A DNA stretch of 25,978 nt from an uncultured Clostridium sp. (GCA_900554635.1 USHY01000016.1:1-25978); one strand, 5' to 3'. Numbered from the stretch's first letter, positions 1-7,752 are shown. The notes: a model not told the origin generated them from the letters alone. Made by a program: numbers and translations.

Positions 1-53
1 TCTCTTCTCATTTACCTCTCTCCTATCTCTAATATTTTTTTTGCACACCAAAA

Positions 54-79
54 CAAGAGATGAGTTTACCCATCTCTTG
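54..79 (-). terminator. Hairpin terminator overlapping the end of the 49-aa small ORF
   Basis: A perfect 9-bp stem (CAAGAGATG at 54-62 with CATCTCTTG at 71-79) encloses an 8-base loop. Read on the minus strand it is followed by a short T run (TTTT) and T-rich sequence. The stop codon of the small ORF (66-68) lies in the loop. It probably ends the transcript coming from the small ORF, and from the DUF368 gene if transcription reads through. The T run is short, so strength is uncertain. Confidence 0.5.
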
Positions 80-215
80 CGTGTATGTTCAATAAAGCAT
101 ACTGTAATATGCCTGCTTTATTTCCTATATTATTTTTTTCTCTCTGCCCGGTTTTTATTTTGTAGAGTAATTGTGTGTGTACAGCCCCAAGGGTTTTAGC
201 TATTTTGTTCATCAT
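66..215 (-). CDS. Small basic protein of 49 residues, unknown function
   Basis: This short ORF starts at tandem ATG codons (213-215 or 210-212) and ends at TAA 66-68. An AAGGAG ribosome binding site (222-227) lies six bases upstream, a sigma-A-like promoter (246-274) sits just before it, and a hairpin overlaps its stop codon, so it looks like a complete small transcription unit. The product begins MMNKIAKTLGAVHTQLL and is rich in Lys, Arg, Asn and Gln. It has no cysteine, no membrane segment and no signal peptide. I do not recognise a family. It could be a regulatory peptide, or the translated leader of a small RNA. The case rests on the signals around it, not on homology. Confidence 0.5.
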   Translation of the reverse strand: MMNKIAKTLGAVHTQLLYKIKTGQREKNNIGNKAGILQYALLNIHARDG

Positions 216-245
216 CTTTTTCTCCTTTGCTTTGCCTTTTTCTAT

Positions 246-274
246 ATTTTATACTAAAATAATATTTTTTGCAA
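246..274 (-). promoter_or_regulatory. Candidate sigma-A promoter for the 49-aa small ORF
   Basis: On the minus strand a -35 box TTGCAA (269-274) is separated by 17 bases from a -10 box TAAAAT (246-251). The transcript would start near 239, about 24 bases before the small ORF. In A+T-rich DNA such matches can occur by chance, but the placement just upstream of a good ribosome binding site supports it. Confidence 0.45.
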
Positions 275-340
275 TAGTTTTGGTGAAATATAGCAAATTC
301 CCTTAATTTTTATTTTAAAATCCAGTTTTTCAATAAATTT

Positions 341-1237
341 TTAGCTTTTTTTATTTAGACCCCTCTTTAATAGCTCTAATCCTACAATTACTGCTCCACC
401 TATTATAAAGAAAACTATGCTAAAGTTTGAGAAGTTCATTGCTGGTTGTGGTGTTTCTAGTGTTGCTGGGCCTATTATAATTGAATAGATAGAACCTATC
501 ATTAACCCCAAAATTGCATAAACAGTTTGTGAACGATGTTTTTCTAAGCATTTTCTTGCAACTTTTGCAAAAGCCATTAGCCCTGCAATTATTCCTAAAC
601 CAAATATCACTAAACTTGGAATTACTGAAAAATCAAAGTGCATAAATGCTTTAATATTATTCATTATAGGTATGTATATTCCAAATATGAGTAACATTGT
701 TGAACCAGATATTCCTGGCAATATCATTGCTGAAATTGCTACCATTGCAACTAGGAAAATATATATTGCTGTTCCAAGATTCAATGTTTGTAAATTACTT
801 ACATTAATACTTGTGTTTGTGCTTATAACAGTTATTGCTATAACTAGGGCAATTCCTAAAACACCCCAAATAATGTTTTTATATTTTCCTTTTATTGATT
901 CTAATTCCTCTTTAACAACAAGTGGTATCGCAAAAATTATAAAGCCCAAAAACAATGAACTCATTTCGTATATTTTCGTATTGAACAAGTCTGCTAATAT
1001 GCTTGCTGCTAGTAAAAATCCTACTGCCCAGCCAATTAAAATTTTAAATAAATATATTCCTGCTTTTTTCTTTGCTTCCCAATTTCCTCTAAAAATATCA
1101 TCTAATGCTTTTATGAAATCATCATAGAATCCTAGTATAAATGCAACAGTTCCACCAGATACCCCTGGAACGCTATCTGCTAATGCCATACAAAAGCCAT
1201 TTATGAAACGTATTGCTAGTTCTTTTATTTTTTTCAT
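341..1237 (-). CDS. popT: DUF368 family membrane protein, probable polyprenyl-phosphate (C55-P) transporter
   Basis: A 298-residue, highly hydrophobic polytopic membrane protein. Two related signatures mark the DUF368 family and suggest an internal duplication: DSVPGVSGGTVAFILGFYDD near residues 21-41 and ILPGISGSTMLLIFGIYIP near 170-190. Members of this family (named PopT in recent work) are thought to return undecaprenyl phosphate, the lipid carrier of cell-wall synthesis, across the cytoplasmic membrane. An AAAGGG ribosome binding site precedes the ATG. The gene follows the adhE-kinase pair on the same strand, 53 bases downstream of the kinase, with a strong hairpin in between. Family assignment is firm; the transport role is taken from the family. 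Confidence 0.85.
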   Translation of the reverse strand: MKKIKELAIRFINGFCMALADSVPGVSGGTVAFILGFYDDFIKALDDIFRGNWEAKKKAGIYLFKILIGWAVGFLLAASILADLFNTKIYEMSSLFLGFIIFAIPLVVKEELESIKGKYKNIIWGVLGIALVIAITVISTNTSINVSNLQTLNLGTAIYIFLVAMVAISAMILPGISGSTMLLIFGIYIPIMNNIKAFMHFDFSVIPSLVIFGLGIIAGLMAFAKVARKCLEKHRSQTVYAILGLMIGSIYSIIIGPATLETPQPAMNFSNFSIVFFIIGGAVIVGLELLKRGLNKKS

Positions 1238-1253
1238 ATTTTTTCCCTTTCAT

Positions 1254-1281
1254 ATGAGCCAGTATAATTGTACTGGCTCAT
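1254..1281. terminator. 11-bp hairpin between the kinase gene and the DUF368 gene
   Basis: A perfect 11-bp inverted repeat (1254-1264 with 1271-1281) has a 6-base loop. On the plus strand it is followed by TTTTTT, so its best terminator orientation is plus, although both flanking genes read minus. On the minus strand it is preceded by an A run and followed directly by the DUF368 ribosome binding site region. It may block antisense transcription from the left, or act as an attenuating or mRNA-stabilising hairpin. Confidence 0.5.
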
Positions 1282-1290
1282 TTTTTATTA

Positions 1291-2031
1291 TTAATTATAA
1301 TCTACAACATCAATCCAATTCATTAAGAAAGCTCTTTCTTCTTCACTTGCTTTTGAAAGGTGTGCTGCAGCAACAATTGGTATCCATTTTTGAATTAATC
1401 TTTTTTCTGTATTTGACTTTTCTGAAAATTTGTGCAAATAGATTTCAGCTTCTTCCTTTTTTCCAGCTAAGTTAAATAGTAAGAATGTCCTTGCAGCATC
1501 TGCTGCTCCATTTCCTTGTGTTACATGTGCCCAGTCAATTACATATGGTGTTCCATCTGTTTTTATTATTATATTACTTGGATTGAAATCTCCATGGCAT
1601 ATTTGATTGTTTTTTGGCATACTTTCTAATCTTGTATTTAAGTCATATTTCATTGTAGCATTCAAGCCTGTTTCTGCTATTTTTCTTTGCATTTTGTCCT
1701 TTAATTTGTTAAGCATTGGAGCCCTTTGTGCTAATACTTTTAATTGCAAGTTAACAAATAACTCCATGTATTCTTCTAATTTTTCTGGGTTTTCATCCAT
1801 AATTTCTTGTAAGCTTCTTCCTTCAATATGTTCTGAAACTAGTGCCCATCTGTCATCCATTTTTGTAACTTCAAGTAGTTTTGGTACATTTAGTCCAGTT
1901 TCTTCAACTCTTGCTTGGTTTAGTGCTTCATTTAAAATGTTTGATTTTGAATAATTTTCTACAAATAGTTTTATTGTTTTATCATTATCTCTATAAACTG
2001 TTTTTGTTTTTCTCTCTGCTATTACTTCCAT
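1291..2031 (-). CDS. Aminoglycoside phosphotransferase-fold kinase (APH/choline kinase-like), substrate unknown
   Basis: A 246-residue protein with the core of the APH/choline kinase fold. The catalytic loop reads HGDFNPSNI (His146, Asp148, Asn153) and the metal-binding Asp166 lies in VIDW, the equivalent of the kinase DFG motif. Such enzymes transfer the ATP gamma-phosphate to small molecules such as aminoglycosides, sugars or choline; nothing here fixes the substrate. Its ATG overlaps the adhE stop by one base (TAATG), and its ribosome binding site GGAGGTG lies inside the last adhE codons, so translation is probably coupled to adhE. That linkage is unusual and hints at a metabolic role rather than drug resistance, but this is inference. 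Confidence 0.8.
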   Translation of the reverse strand: MEVIAERKTKTVYRDNDKTIKLFVENYSKSNILNEALNQARVEETGLNVPKLLEVTKMDDRWALVSEHIEGRSLQEIMDENPEKLEEYMELFVNLQLKVLAQRAPMLNKLKDKMQRKIAETGLNATMKYDLNTRLESMPKNNQICHGDFNPSNIIIKTDGTPYVIDWAHVTQGNGAADAARTFLLFNLAGKKEEAEIYLHKFSEKSNTEKRLIQKWIPIVAAAHLSKASEEERAFLMNWIDVVDYN

Positions 2032-4637
2032 TATCTTTCACCTCCGTAATATGCTTCTAAGAACATTTCTTTAATTTCTTCGATTAAAGGATATCTTGGG
2101 TTTGCTCCTGTACATTGGTCATCAAATGCTTGTTTACTTAGGTCATCTAATCTGTTTAAGAATTCCTGTTCATCTACTCCATAGTCTCTAATAGTTTTTT
2201 TGATTCCTATTTTTTCTTTTAATTCATCTATTGCTTTTATTAAGTTTTCTAGTTTTTCTTCGTTTGTATTTCCGCCTAAGCCTAAATAATCAGCTACTTC
2301 TGCGTATCTTTCTAGTGTGTGTGGATATCCATATTGTGGGAATGTTCCCATTTTTGTTGGTACTTTACTTGCATTAAATCTTAAAACTTTGTCTATCATT
2401 AAGGCATTTGCTACACCATGTGGTATATGGTAAAATGCTCCTAGCTTGTGTGCCATTGAGTGGCATACTCCTAAAAATGCGTTTGCAAAGGCCATACCTG
2501 CCATTGTTGCTGCATTTGCCATTTTTTCTCTAGCTTCAACATCCTGTCCGTTTTCATAAGCTCTTGGTAGATATTCGAATATTGTTTTTATTGAACGTAA
2601 AGCTAGACCATCTGTGTAGTCTGTTGCCATCATTGAGGCATAAGCTTCTAAGTCGTGTGTTACTGCATCAATTCCTGATGCTGATGTTAATCCTTTTGGT
2701 GCATCCATCATCATATCTGCGTCTACAATAGCCATTTTTGGCATTAATTCATAATCTGCAAGAGGATATTTTATTCCAGTTTGCTCATCTGTTATAACTG
2801 CAAATGGTGTTACTTCTGAACCTGTTCCACTTGATGTTGGTATTGCAATAAAATATGCTTTTTCTCCCATTTTTGGAAAAGTGTATATTCTTTTTCTTAT
2901 ATCTGAAAATCTCATTGCCATATCCATAAAGTCAACATCTGGATGTTCGTATAATACCCACATGATTTTTCCTGCATCCATTGCACTTCCTCCACCAATT
3001 GCTATTATGCAATCTGGTTTGAAGCCTTCCATTGCTTTTGCTCCTTCTTTAGCACTTGCAAGTGTTGGGTCTGGTTGAACATTGAAGAATGTAGTGTGTG
3101 AGATCCCCATTTCATCTAATTTGTCAGTTATTGGTTTTGTATATCCATGTGTAAATAAGAATTCATCTGTAACTATAAATACTCTTTTTTTACCCATTAC
3201 TGTTTTCAATTCATCTAGGGCTACTGGTAAGCATCCTTTTTTAATATATACCTTTTCAGGTACTCTAAACCAAAGCATATTTTCTCTCCTCTCTGCTATT
3301 GTTTTAATATTTAATAAATGTTTTACTCCAACATTTTCTGAAACTGAGTTTCCTCCCCATGAACCGCAGCCTAATGTTAGTGATGGTGCTAATTTGAAGT
3401 TATATAAATCTCCAATTCCTCCTTGTGATGATGGTGTGTTTATTAATATTCTTGATGTTTTCATTACATGTGAGAATTTTTCAATTTTTTCTGTTTCAGT
3501 TTTTGCATTAACATATAGTGATGAAGTATGTCCAAGTCCGCCATCTTCTATTAGTTTTTCAGCTTTAGCAACTGCTTCATCAAAGTTTTGCGCTCTATAC
3601 ATTGCTAATACTGGAGATAATTTCTCATGTGCAAATTCCTCAGATAAATCAACACTTTCAACTTCACCTATAAGTATTTTTGTGTTTTCTGGAACTGAAA
3701 CTCCTGCAAGTTCTGCAATTGTATGTGGTTTTTGACCTACAATTTTAGAGTTTAATGCTCCATTTATTATCATTGTTTTACGCACTTTATCTTTTTCTTC
3801 ATCATTTAGGAAATAGCATCCTCTATCCATAAATTCTTGTCTTACTTTGCCGTATATACTGTCTAAAACTATTACAGATTGTTCTGAGGCACATATCATT
3901 CCATTATCAAATGTTTTTGAATGTATAATTGAGTTTACTGCTAAAAGTATATCTGCTGTATCATCAATTACTGCTGGTGTATTACCTGGACCAACTCCAA
4001 TTGCTGGTTTTCCACTTGAATATGCAGCTTTTACCATGCCTGGTCCACCTGTTGCCAAAATAGTATCAGCTTCCTTCATTATAAGGTTTGTAAGTTCAAG
4101 TGATGGAACATCTATCCAATCTATTATTCCCTCTGGTGCTCCTGCTTTAACTGCAGCTTCTAAAACTACTTTTGCTGCTGCTATAGTTGAATTCTTAGCT
4201 CTTGGATGTGGGCTTATAATTATTCCATTTCTAGTTTTTAAAGCAATTAAAGTTTTGAAAATAGCTGTTGAAGTTGGATTTGTAGTTGGAATAACTGCTG
4301 CAATAACCCCAATAGGTTCAGCAAGTTTTTTAATTCCATAAGCCTTATCCTCTTCAATAACTCCACAAGTTTTTACATGTCTATAAGCATTGTAAATATA
4401 CTCAGATGCAAAGTGGTTTTTAATAACCTTATCCTCAATAACACCCATTCCAGTCTCTTCCACAGCCATTTCAGCAAGCGGAATTCTAGCCTGATTAGCC
4501 GCAACAGCTGCCGCTTGAAAGATTTTATCCACCTGTTCCTGAGAAAATTTGCCAAACTCTCTCTGAGCCTCCCTAACCCTAGCAAGCGCCTTTTCAAGGG
4601 ATTCTATACTGTCTACAATTTCATATTCTTTACTCAT
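2031..4637 (-). CDS. adhE: Bifunctional acetaldehyde-CoA/alcohol dehydrogenase
   Basis: AdhE reduces acetyl-CoA to acetaldehyde and then to ethanol, regenerating NAD+ during fermentation; it forms cytoplasmic filaments (spirosomes) in other bacteria. The N-terminal half is a CoA-acylating aldehyde dehydrogenase with the catalytic Cys249 in NGMICASEQ. The C-terminal half is an iron-dependent alcohol dehydrogenase with GGGSAMDAGK, the SGTGSEVTPFAVI segment and the His-rich metal-binding stretch HSMAHKLGAFYHIPHG. The length of 868 residues is normal. I chose the ATG at 4635-4637 because GAGAGGAAG lies 7 bases upstream; an in-frame start at 4676 would add 13 residues without a good site. The gene stands first in its unit, divergent from the plus-strand membrane protein. 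Confidence 0.97.
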   Translation of the reverse strand: MSKEYEIVDSIESLEKALARVREAQREFGKFSQEQVDKIFQAAAVAANQARIPLAEMAVEETGMGVIEDKVIKNHFASEYIYNAYRHVKTCGVIEEDKAYGIKKLAEPIGVIAAVIPTTNPTSTAIFKTLIALKTRNGIIISPHPRAKNSTIAAAKVVLEAAVKAGAPEGIIDWIDVPSLELTNLIMKEADTILATGGPGMVKAAYSSGKPAIGVGPGNTPAVIDDTADILLAVNSIIHSKTFDNGMICASEQSVIVLDSIYGKVRQEFMDRGCYFLNDEEKDKVRKTMIINGALNSKIVGQKPHTIAELAGVSVPENTKILIGEVESVDLSEEFAHEKLSPVLAMYRAQNFDEAVAKAEKLIEDGGLGHTSSLYVNAKTETEKIEKFSHVMKTSRILINTPSSQGGIGDLYNFKLAPSLTLGCGSWGGNSVSENVGVKHLLNIKTIAERRENMLWFRVPEKVYIKKGCLPVALDELKTVMGKKRVFIVTDEFLFTHGYTKPITDKLDEMGISHTTFFNVQPDPTLASAKEGAKAMEGFKPDCIIAIGGGSAMDAGKIMWVLYEHPDVDFMDMAMRFSDIRKRIYTFPKMGEKAYFIAIPTSSGTGSEVTPFAVITDEQTGIKYPLADYELMPKMAIVDADMMMDAPKGLTSASGIDAVTHDLEAYASMMATDYTDGLALRSIKTIFEYLPRAYENGQDVEAREKMANAATMAGMAFANAFLGVCHSMAHKLGAFYHIPHGVANALMIDKVLRFNASKVPTKMGTFPQYGYPHTLERYAEVADYLGLGGNTNEEKLENLIKAIDELKEKIGIKKTIRDYGVDEQEFLNRLDDLSKQAFDDQCTGANPRYPLIEEIKEMFLEAYYGGER

Positions 4638-4664
4638 AAAATTCTTCCTCTCTTTCACCATTAG

Positions 4665-4693
4665 TATATACCACAAAAGCTAAAAAATTTCAA
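4665..4693 (-). promoter_or_regulatory. Candidate adhE promoter
   Basis: On the minus strand TTGAAA (4688-4693) is 17 bases from TATATA (4665-4670), which overlaps an alternative -10 TATACT (4663-4668). It would give a short leader of about 20 bases before the adhE ATG. The upstream DNA is so A+T-rich that other start points are possible. Confidence 0.35.
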
Positions 4694-4800
4694 TATTTTG
4701 ATAATAAATAGTAAAAAAAGTTTTTTCTTGATATTCAATTTTGTTAAAAAATAAAAATTTCATGGTCTAATATTTATTGTCTTTGAAATCCTAATTCAAA

Positions 4801-4829
4801 TTGACATAATTTTCCGTTTTTGCTATAAT
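4801..4829 (+). promoter_or_regulatory. Perfect consensus sigma-A promoter
   Basis: TTGACA (4801-4806) and TATAAT (4824-4829) are separated by exactly 17 bases, a full match to the vegetative promoter consensus. Transcription should start near 4836, giving a leader of about 75 bases before the membrane protein gene at 4911. The leader holds a small CCTG-TTTT-CAGG hairpin but no recognisable riboswitch. Confidence 0.85.
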
Positions 4830-4910
4830 TATTATGTAAAACCTTATCAATCCTGTTTTCAGGTTTATATATACAGCTTGTTAAATTATTATTTTCAGGA
4901 GGAAAAGTGT

Positions 4911-5402
4911 ATGTTGATTTTTGTTATTTTTCTTGTGTTGGCTATTTTGTTGGCTTGCGTTGGAATCTTTATTGCGCATAAGGAAAGCGATGTTGTTATT
5001 CTGGCTTCACTATGTATAATAGCTGGTATTATGTTTGGATTATGGGCTCCTGTGGCTGGATATACTGATTATGTTCCTTGTGGGGAATATAATTTGAGTA
5101 AGTTGTCAACTAGCATATATGGCATTAATACATATGTTGAAATTCGCCCAAACAGGACCTATACTTTCAAATATGAATCCAATGAAAAAACCGAAGAAGC
5201 AGATTCATTCTATACTCTCAAAACTGTAAGAAATGGTAACTGCGAAATTATAGAAGGTGATTTTATAGTTCCTTATGTTTCAGTTTACAAGAGTGAAGGC
5301 AAACCTTCAATCTGGTCTTTTGCATTGTGGAATACTACATATAAATATGTGTTTCACATTCCAGAATGTACAACCTATGTTTTTAATGAAAATGTAAAAT
5401 AA
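4911..5402 (+). CDS. Two-TM membrane protein with C-terminal soluble domain, unknown function
   Basis: A 163-residue protein with two hydrophobic segments at about residues 2-22 and 27-48, joined by a short charged turn (HKESD). A polar domain of about 115 residues follows, rich in Tyr, Thr and aromatics, with Cys near 57, near 111 and near the C-terminus. I do not recognise the family. The ATG at 4911 is chosen because AGGAGG lies 8 bases upstream; an ATG at 4878 in the same frame has no such site. It is a single-gene unit between a perfect sigma-A promoter and a bidirectional terminator, and one of only two plus-strand genes in the window, so it should be well expressed. Confidence 0.75.
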   Translation: MLIFVIFLVLAILLACVGIFIAHKESDVVILASLCIIAGIMFGLWAPVAGYTDYVPCGEYNLSKLSTSIYGINTYVEIRPNRTYTFKYESNEKTEEADSFYTLKTVRNGNCEIIEGDFIVPYVSVYKSEGKPSIWSFALWNTTYKYVFHIPECTTYVFNENVK

Positions 5403-5415
5403 CTAAAACCCATGC

Positions 5416-5452
5416 AAAAAGGATAGCCTTGAAAAATAAGCTATCCTTTTTT
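5416..5452. terminator. Bidirectional rho-independent terminator
   Basis: A perfect 12-bp stem (5416-5427 with 5440-5451) is flanked by an A run on the left and a T run on the right, so it works in both directions. It lies between the converging ends of the plus-strand membrane protein (stop at 5402) and truA, whose +1-frame stop (5453-5455) directly abuts the T run. That position supports the frameshifted end of truA as the real gene end. Confidence 0.85.
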
Positions 5453-6188
5453 CTAATAATATACTTCAACTAAATACAACCCATGTGCAGGTAATGTTTT
5501 TCCTGCCTTTGTTCTATCCTGTGATAATATTATTTTCTCAATCTCTTGTGGTTCTATTTTTCCGAAGTCCTACATCTACTAGAGTCCCTGATATTATTCT
5601 TACCATATTGTACATAAATCCATTTCCTGTTAATTCAATAATAATTCTTTCCCCATTTTGAATTACTTCTGCCTTATATATTGTTCTTACTGAATTTTTG
5701 CTACTTGTACCACTTGCCCTGAAGCCTTTAAAATCGTGCTCTCCCTCGAAATATTTTGCAGCTTCCTGCATTTTTTCAATATCCAATTTTTGTGGCACAT
5801 GATACTCTAAATCCCTATATATAGCTGTTCCTTGGCTTGAATTATTTATTATATACCTATATTTTTTCCCCTTACAATTATACCTAGCATGAAAATTTTC
5901 TGGAACTTCCTCTGCTGATTTTATAACTATACTCTTTTTCAATCTTGAATTTATTGCAATAGCAATTTTATCTATTTCTATCTTACTGTTTGTTTTAAAA
6001 TTTGCCACTTGTCCTAAACTATGAACTCCGCTATCTGTTCTGCCAGAAGCATTTAAAGCTACTTCTTCTCCTGTGATTTCCTTTATTGCTTGTTCTATTT
6101 CTCCCTGAATATTTAATTTGGTGGGTTGCTTCTGCCATCCACCAAATTTATTCCCATCATATTCAATTACTAATTTAATATTCCTCAT
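5453..6188 (-). CDS. truA: tRNA pseudouridine(38-40) synthase TruA, interrupted by a +1 frameshift at CGG
   Basis: TruA converts uridines 38-40 of the tRNA anticodon arm to pseudouridine. The N-terminal part is typical: IEYDGNKFGGWQKQP, then the catalytic Asp in GRTDSGVH. After residue 208 (CTT) the frame meets an in-phase CGG (5562-5564) and would stop 8 codons later at 5538. Skipping the C at 5564 continues as GKIEPQEIEKI and ends with KAGKTLPAHGLYLVEVYY, the conserved TruA C-terminus, at TAG 5453-5455, for 244 residues. The ATG at 6188 overlaps the cdaA stop (ATGA); an in-frame ATG at 6209 lies inside cdaA. It is the last gene of the long minus operon. A strict annotation pipeline would call it a pseudogene; I think it is expressed by recoding. 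Confidence 0.85.
5562..5564 (-). other. +1 frameshift site at CGG in truA
   Basis: The zero frame reads GGA CTT CGG AAA; the family sequence resumes if the C at 5564 is skipped (CTT, GGA, AAA, ATA, GAA). The glycine so produced matches the VGxGKI segment expected in TruA. The zero frame stops at TGA (5538-5540). Confidence 0.8.
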
Positions 6189-7054
6189 TCTTCTTTTTTC
6201 TTTCCCCATTTTTTCTTTTCTTCAACTTTTGGAACTAAATTTTTAATTAAAATTTGTTTTAAAGCTTCTTCCTTAACATCTGCAATCAATGTTCCATTTT
6301 TTGCAACAGAAATTTTACCAGTCTCCTCTGATACGACAACTACAATACTATCAGATTCCTTTGATATTCCTATTGCTGACCTATGCCTTGTTCCTAAACT
6401 TTTTGATATATTTTTATCATTTGCAAGTGGTAACATACACGCAGCAGCCATTATCTTGTTTTCACTTATTATAACTGCTCCATCATGTAATGGTGTATTA
6501 GGTTCAAAAATATTTACTAACAATTGTGGTGATATTTCTGCTCCAATTACTACTCCTGTATCTATGATATCTTTTAATTTTATATCTCTTTCAATTACTA
6601 TCAAAGCACCTTTCTTGCTATTTGAAAGCTCTTTTGCAGCTATTGCAATTTTGTAGATATTTTCTTTTGCTTTTGTGGCAATATCTTGTTCTATTCCAAA
6701 AAATTTATTTATTTTGTTTGAACCCAATTGTTCAAGTGCTCTCCTTAATTCTGGTTGAAACATTACAATCAATAGTATAACACCATATGTCATAAATGAA
6801 GTTAATATAAAATTTAATATTCGCAAGTTTAATATAGAGCTAACCATTGTTGCAATTATTAATAACATAATTCCTTTTAGTAATTGCAAAGCTCTTGTTC
6901 CCTTTACAAATTGAAAAAATTTTACTGCTATAAAAATTACCAAGCTTATATCTAGTATAAACATAATTGCTTCATATGGGCTATTTGTTATGGAATTAAT
7001 GTAATTTGCTATATCTCCTTCTTTTATAGATAATAATTCAACTCCCTTTAGCAT
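6185..7054 (-). CDS. cdaA: Diadenylate cyclase CdaA
   Basis: CdaA makes cyclic di-AMP from two ATP at the cytoplasmic membrane; c-di-AMP controls potassium and osmolyte balance in Firmicutes. The 289-residue protein has three N-terminal membrane segments (about 29-46, 58-77 and 80-99) and a DAC domain with both catalytic motifs, DGA at 191-193 and RHR at 223-225. A strong AGGGGG ribosome binding site precedes the ATG and overlaps the stop of the 35-residue peptide gene upstream. Its 3' end overlaps truA by four bases. The usual partners cdaR (ybbR) and glmM are not next to it; it sits instead between gmk and truA. Confidence 0.95.
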   Translation of the reverse strand: MLKGVELLSIKEGDIANYINSITNSPYEAIMFILDISLVIFIAVKFFQFVKGTRALQLLKGIMLLIIATMVSSILNLRILNFILTSFMTYGVILLIVMFQPELRRALEQLGSNKINKFFGIEQDIATKAKENIYKIAIAAKELSNSKKGALIVIERDIKLKDIIDTGVVIGAEISPQLLVNIFEPNTPLHDGAVIISENKIMAAACMLPLANDKNISKSLGTRHRSAIGISKESDSIVVVVSEETGKISVAKNGTLIADVKEEALKQILIKNLVPKVEEKKKWGKKKEE

Positions 7055-7066
7055 TCGTTTTTCCCC

Positions 7067-7174
7067 CTATTTTACAAATAACATATATAGTAATGATGCT
7101 GAACCTCCTAAAATCATAAGTAGTGCCATTACTCCAGCAAAAATTCTTATTATTAGTTTATTTTTTTTGTTCAT
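7067..7174 (-). CDS. 35-residue single-pass membrane peptide between gmk and cdaA
   Basis: A short ORF from ATG 7172-7174 to TAG 7067-7069. The product starts MNKKNKLIIRIF, a positively charged N-terminus, then has one hydrophobic segment of about 22 residues (roughly 11-33) and ends in Lys. A GAAGGGAAG ribosome binding site lies upstream, just past the gmk stop at 7177, and the TAG merges with the cdaA ribosome binding site (TAGGGGG), so translation of cdaA is probably coupled to it. I know no family. Positive-inside topology predicts the N-terminus in the cytoplasm. Because cdaA lacks its membrane partner CdaR here, a role as a CdaA-associated micropeptide is possible but unproven. Confidence 0.65.
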   Translation of the reverse strand: MNKKNKLIIRIFAGVMALLMILGGSASLLYMLFVK

Positions 7175-7176
7175 AT

Positions 7177-7752
7177 TTATACACTTCCCTTCCTTAGTTT
7201 GTATTCATTTTTTATAATTGTCATTATAATTTGTACTGTTTTTTCTAAGTCATCATTTTTTAAAACATAATCATATATTCCGATTTTTGATTCCTCATAA
7301 TCGAACCTATTTAATCTTAGTTCTATTTCTTTTATGCTTGCTTTTTCAACTCTGTGTTCTAGTCTTCTTCTTAGTTCTTCCTTTGGAACTCTTAAAAAGA
7401 TTGTAACTATGTTCATTTCATTTTTTAGTAGTTTCAAAAGGTTTTCTGTTCCATTAACCTCTATGTCTTTTACAATTATTTTTCCTGACTTTATCTTTTC
7501 ATTAAGTATTTTCTTTGAAGTTCCATAATAATGCTCATGGTGAACAGAATATTCATAAAATTCATCTTCTCTGATCTTTGCTTCAAATTCTTCAGTAGAA
7601 ATAAAATTATAAATCTGCCCATCAACTTCCCCTTCACGAGGCTTTCTATCTGTATATGATGGCATAGATGTTACATTACTCATTCTTTTTATTAGTTCCT
7701 TTTTAATGGTGTCTTTACCAGCACCAGAAACTCCTGATAATAGTACTAACAT
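7177..7752 (-). CDS. gmk: Guanylate kinase
   Basis: Guanylate kinase phosphorylates GMP to GDP with ATP in purine nucleotide synthesis. The 191-residue protein has the P-loop GVSGAGKD (residues 7-14), where Asp replaces the usual Ser or Thr after the lysine, and the GMP-binding segment SYTDRKPREGEVDGQIYNF. It is slightly shorter than typical Gmk (about 205). The ATG overlaps the rpoZ stop by seven bases, and GGTGAAAGA serves as the ribosome binding site. The order yicC-remA-rpoZ-gmk is the conserved order in many Firmicutes. The unusual P-loop Asp is worth noting, but the substrate-binding region argues for guanylate kinase. Confidence 0.88.
   Translation of the reverse strand: MLVLLSGVSGAGKDTIKKELIKRMSNVTSMPSYTDRKPREGEVDGQIYNFISTEEFEAKIREDEFYEYSVHHEHYYGTSKKILNEKIKSGKIIVKDIEVNGTENLLKLLKNEMNIVTIFLRVPKEELRRRLEHRVEKASIKEIELRLNRFDYEESKIGIYDYVLKNDDLEKTVQIIMTIIKNEYKLRKGSV

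Noticed and set aside
1254..1281. Simple terminator for the adhE-kinase transcript
   Set aside because: On the minus strand no T run follows the hairpin and the DUF368 ribosome binding site comes directly after it, so simple termination there is not supported.
3082..3735. Plus-strand open frame of 217 codons inside adhE
   Set aside because: It is antisense to a conserved part of adhE, has no ribosome binding site or family resemblance, and reflects codon bias of the real gene.
4741..4758. Rex (redox repressor) operator upstream of adhE, suggested by TTGTTAA at 4741-4747
   Set aside because: Only one half-site matches; the second half matches about four of seven positions in very A+T-rich DNA.
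5453..6188. truA (and likewise whiA, the HD-GYP gene and the SUMF1-like gene) as simple pseudogenes or assembly errors
   Set aside because: All four breaks coincide with an in-phase CGG, have the same direction (+1), leave the downstream frame intact to a sensible stop, and occur on both strands. Random indels would not be expected to do this. Raw reads are still needed to exclude a systematic error.
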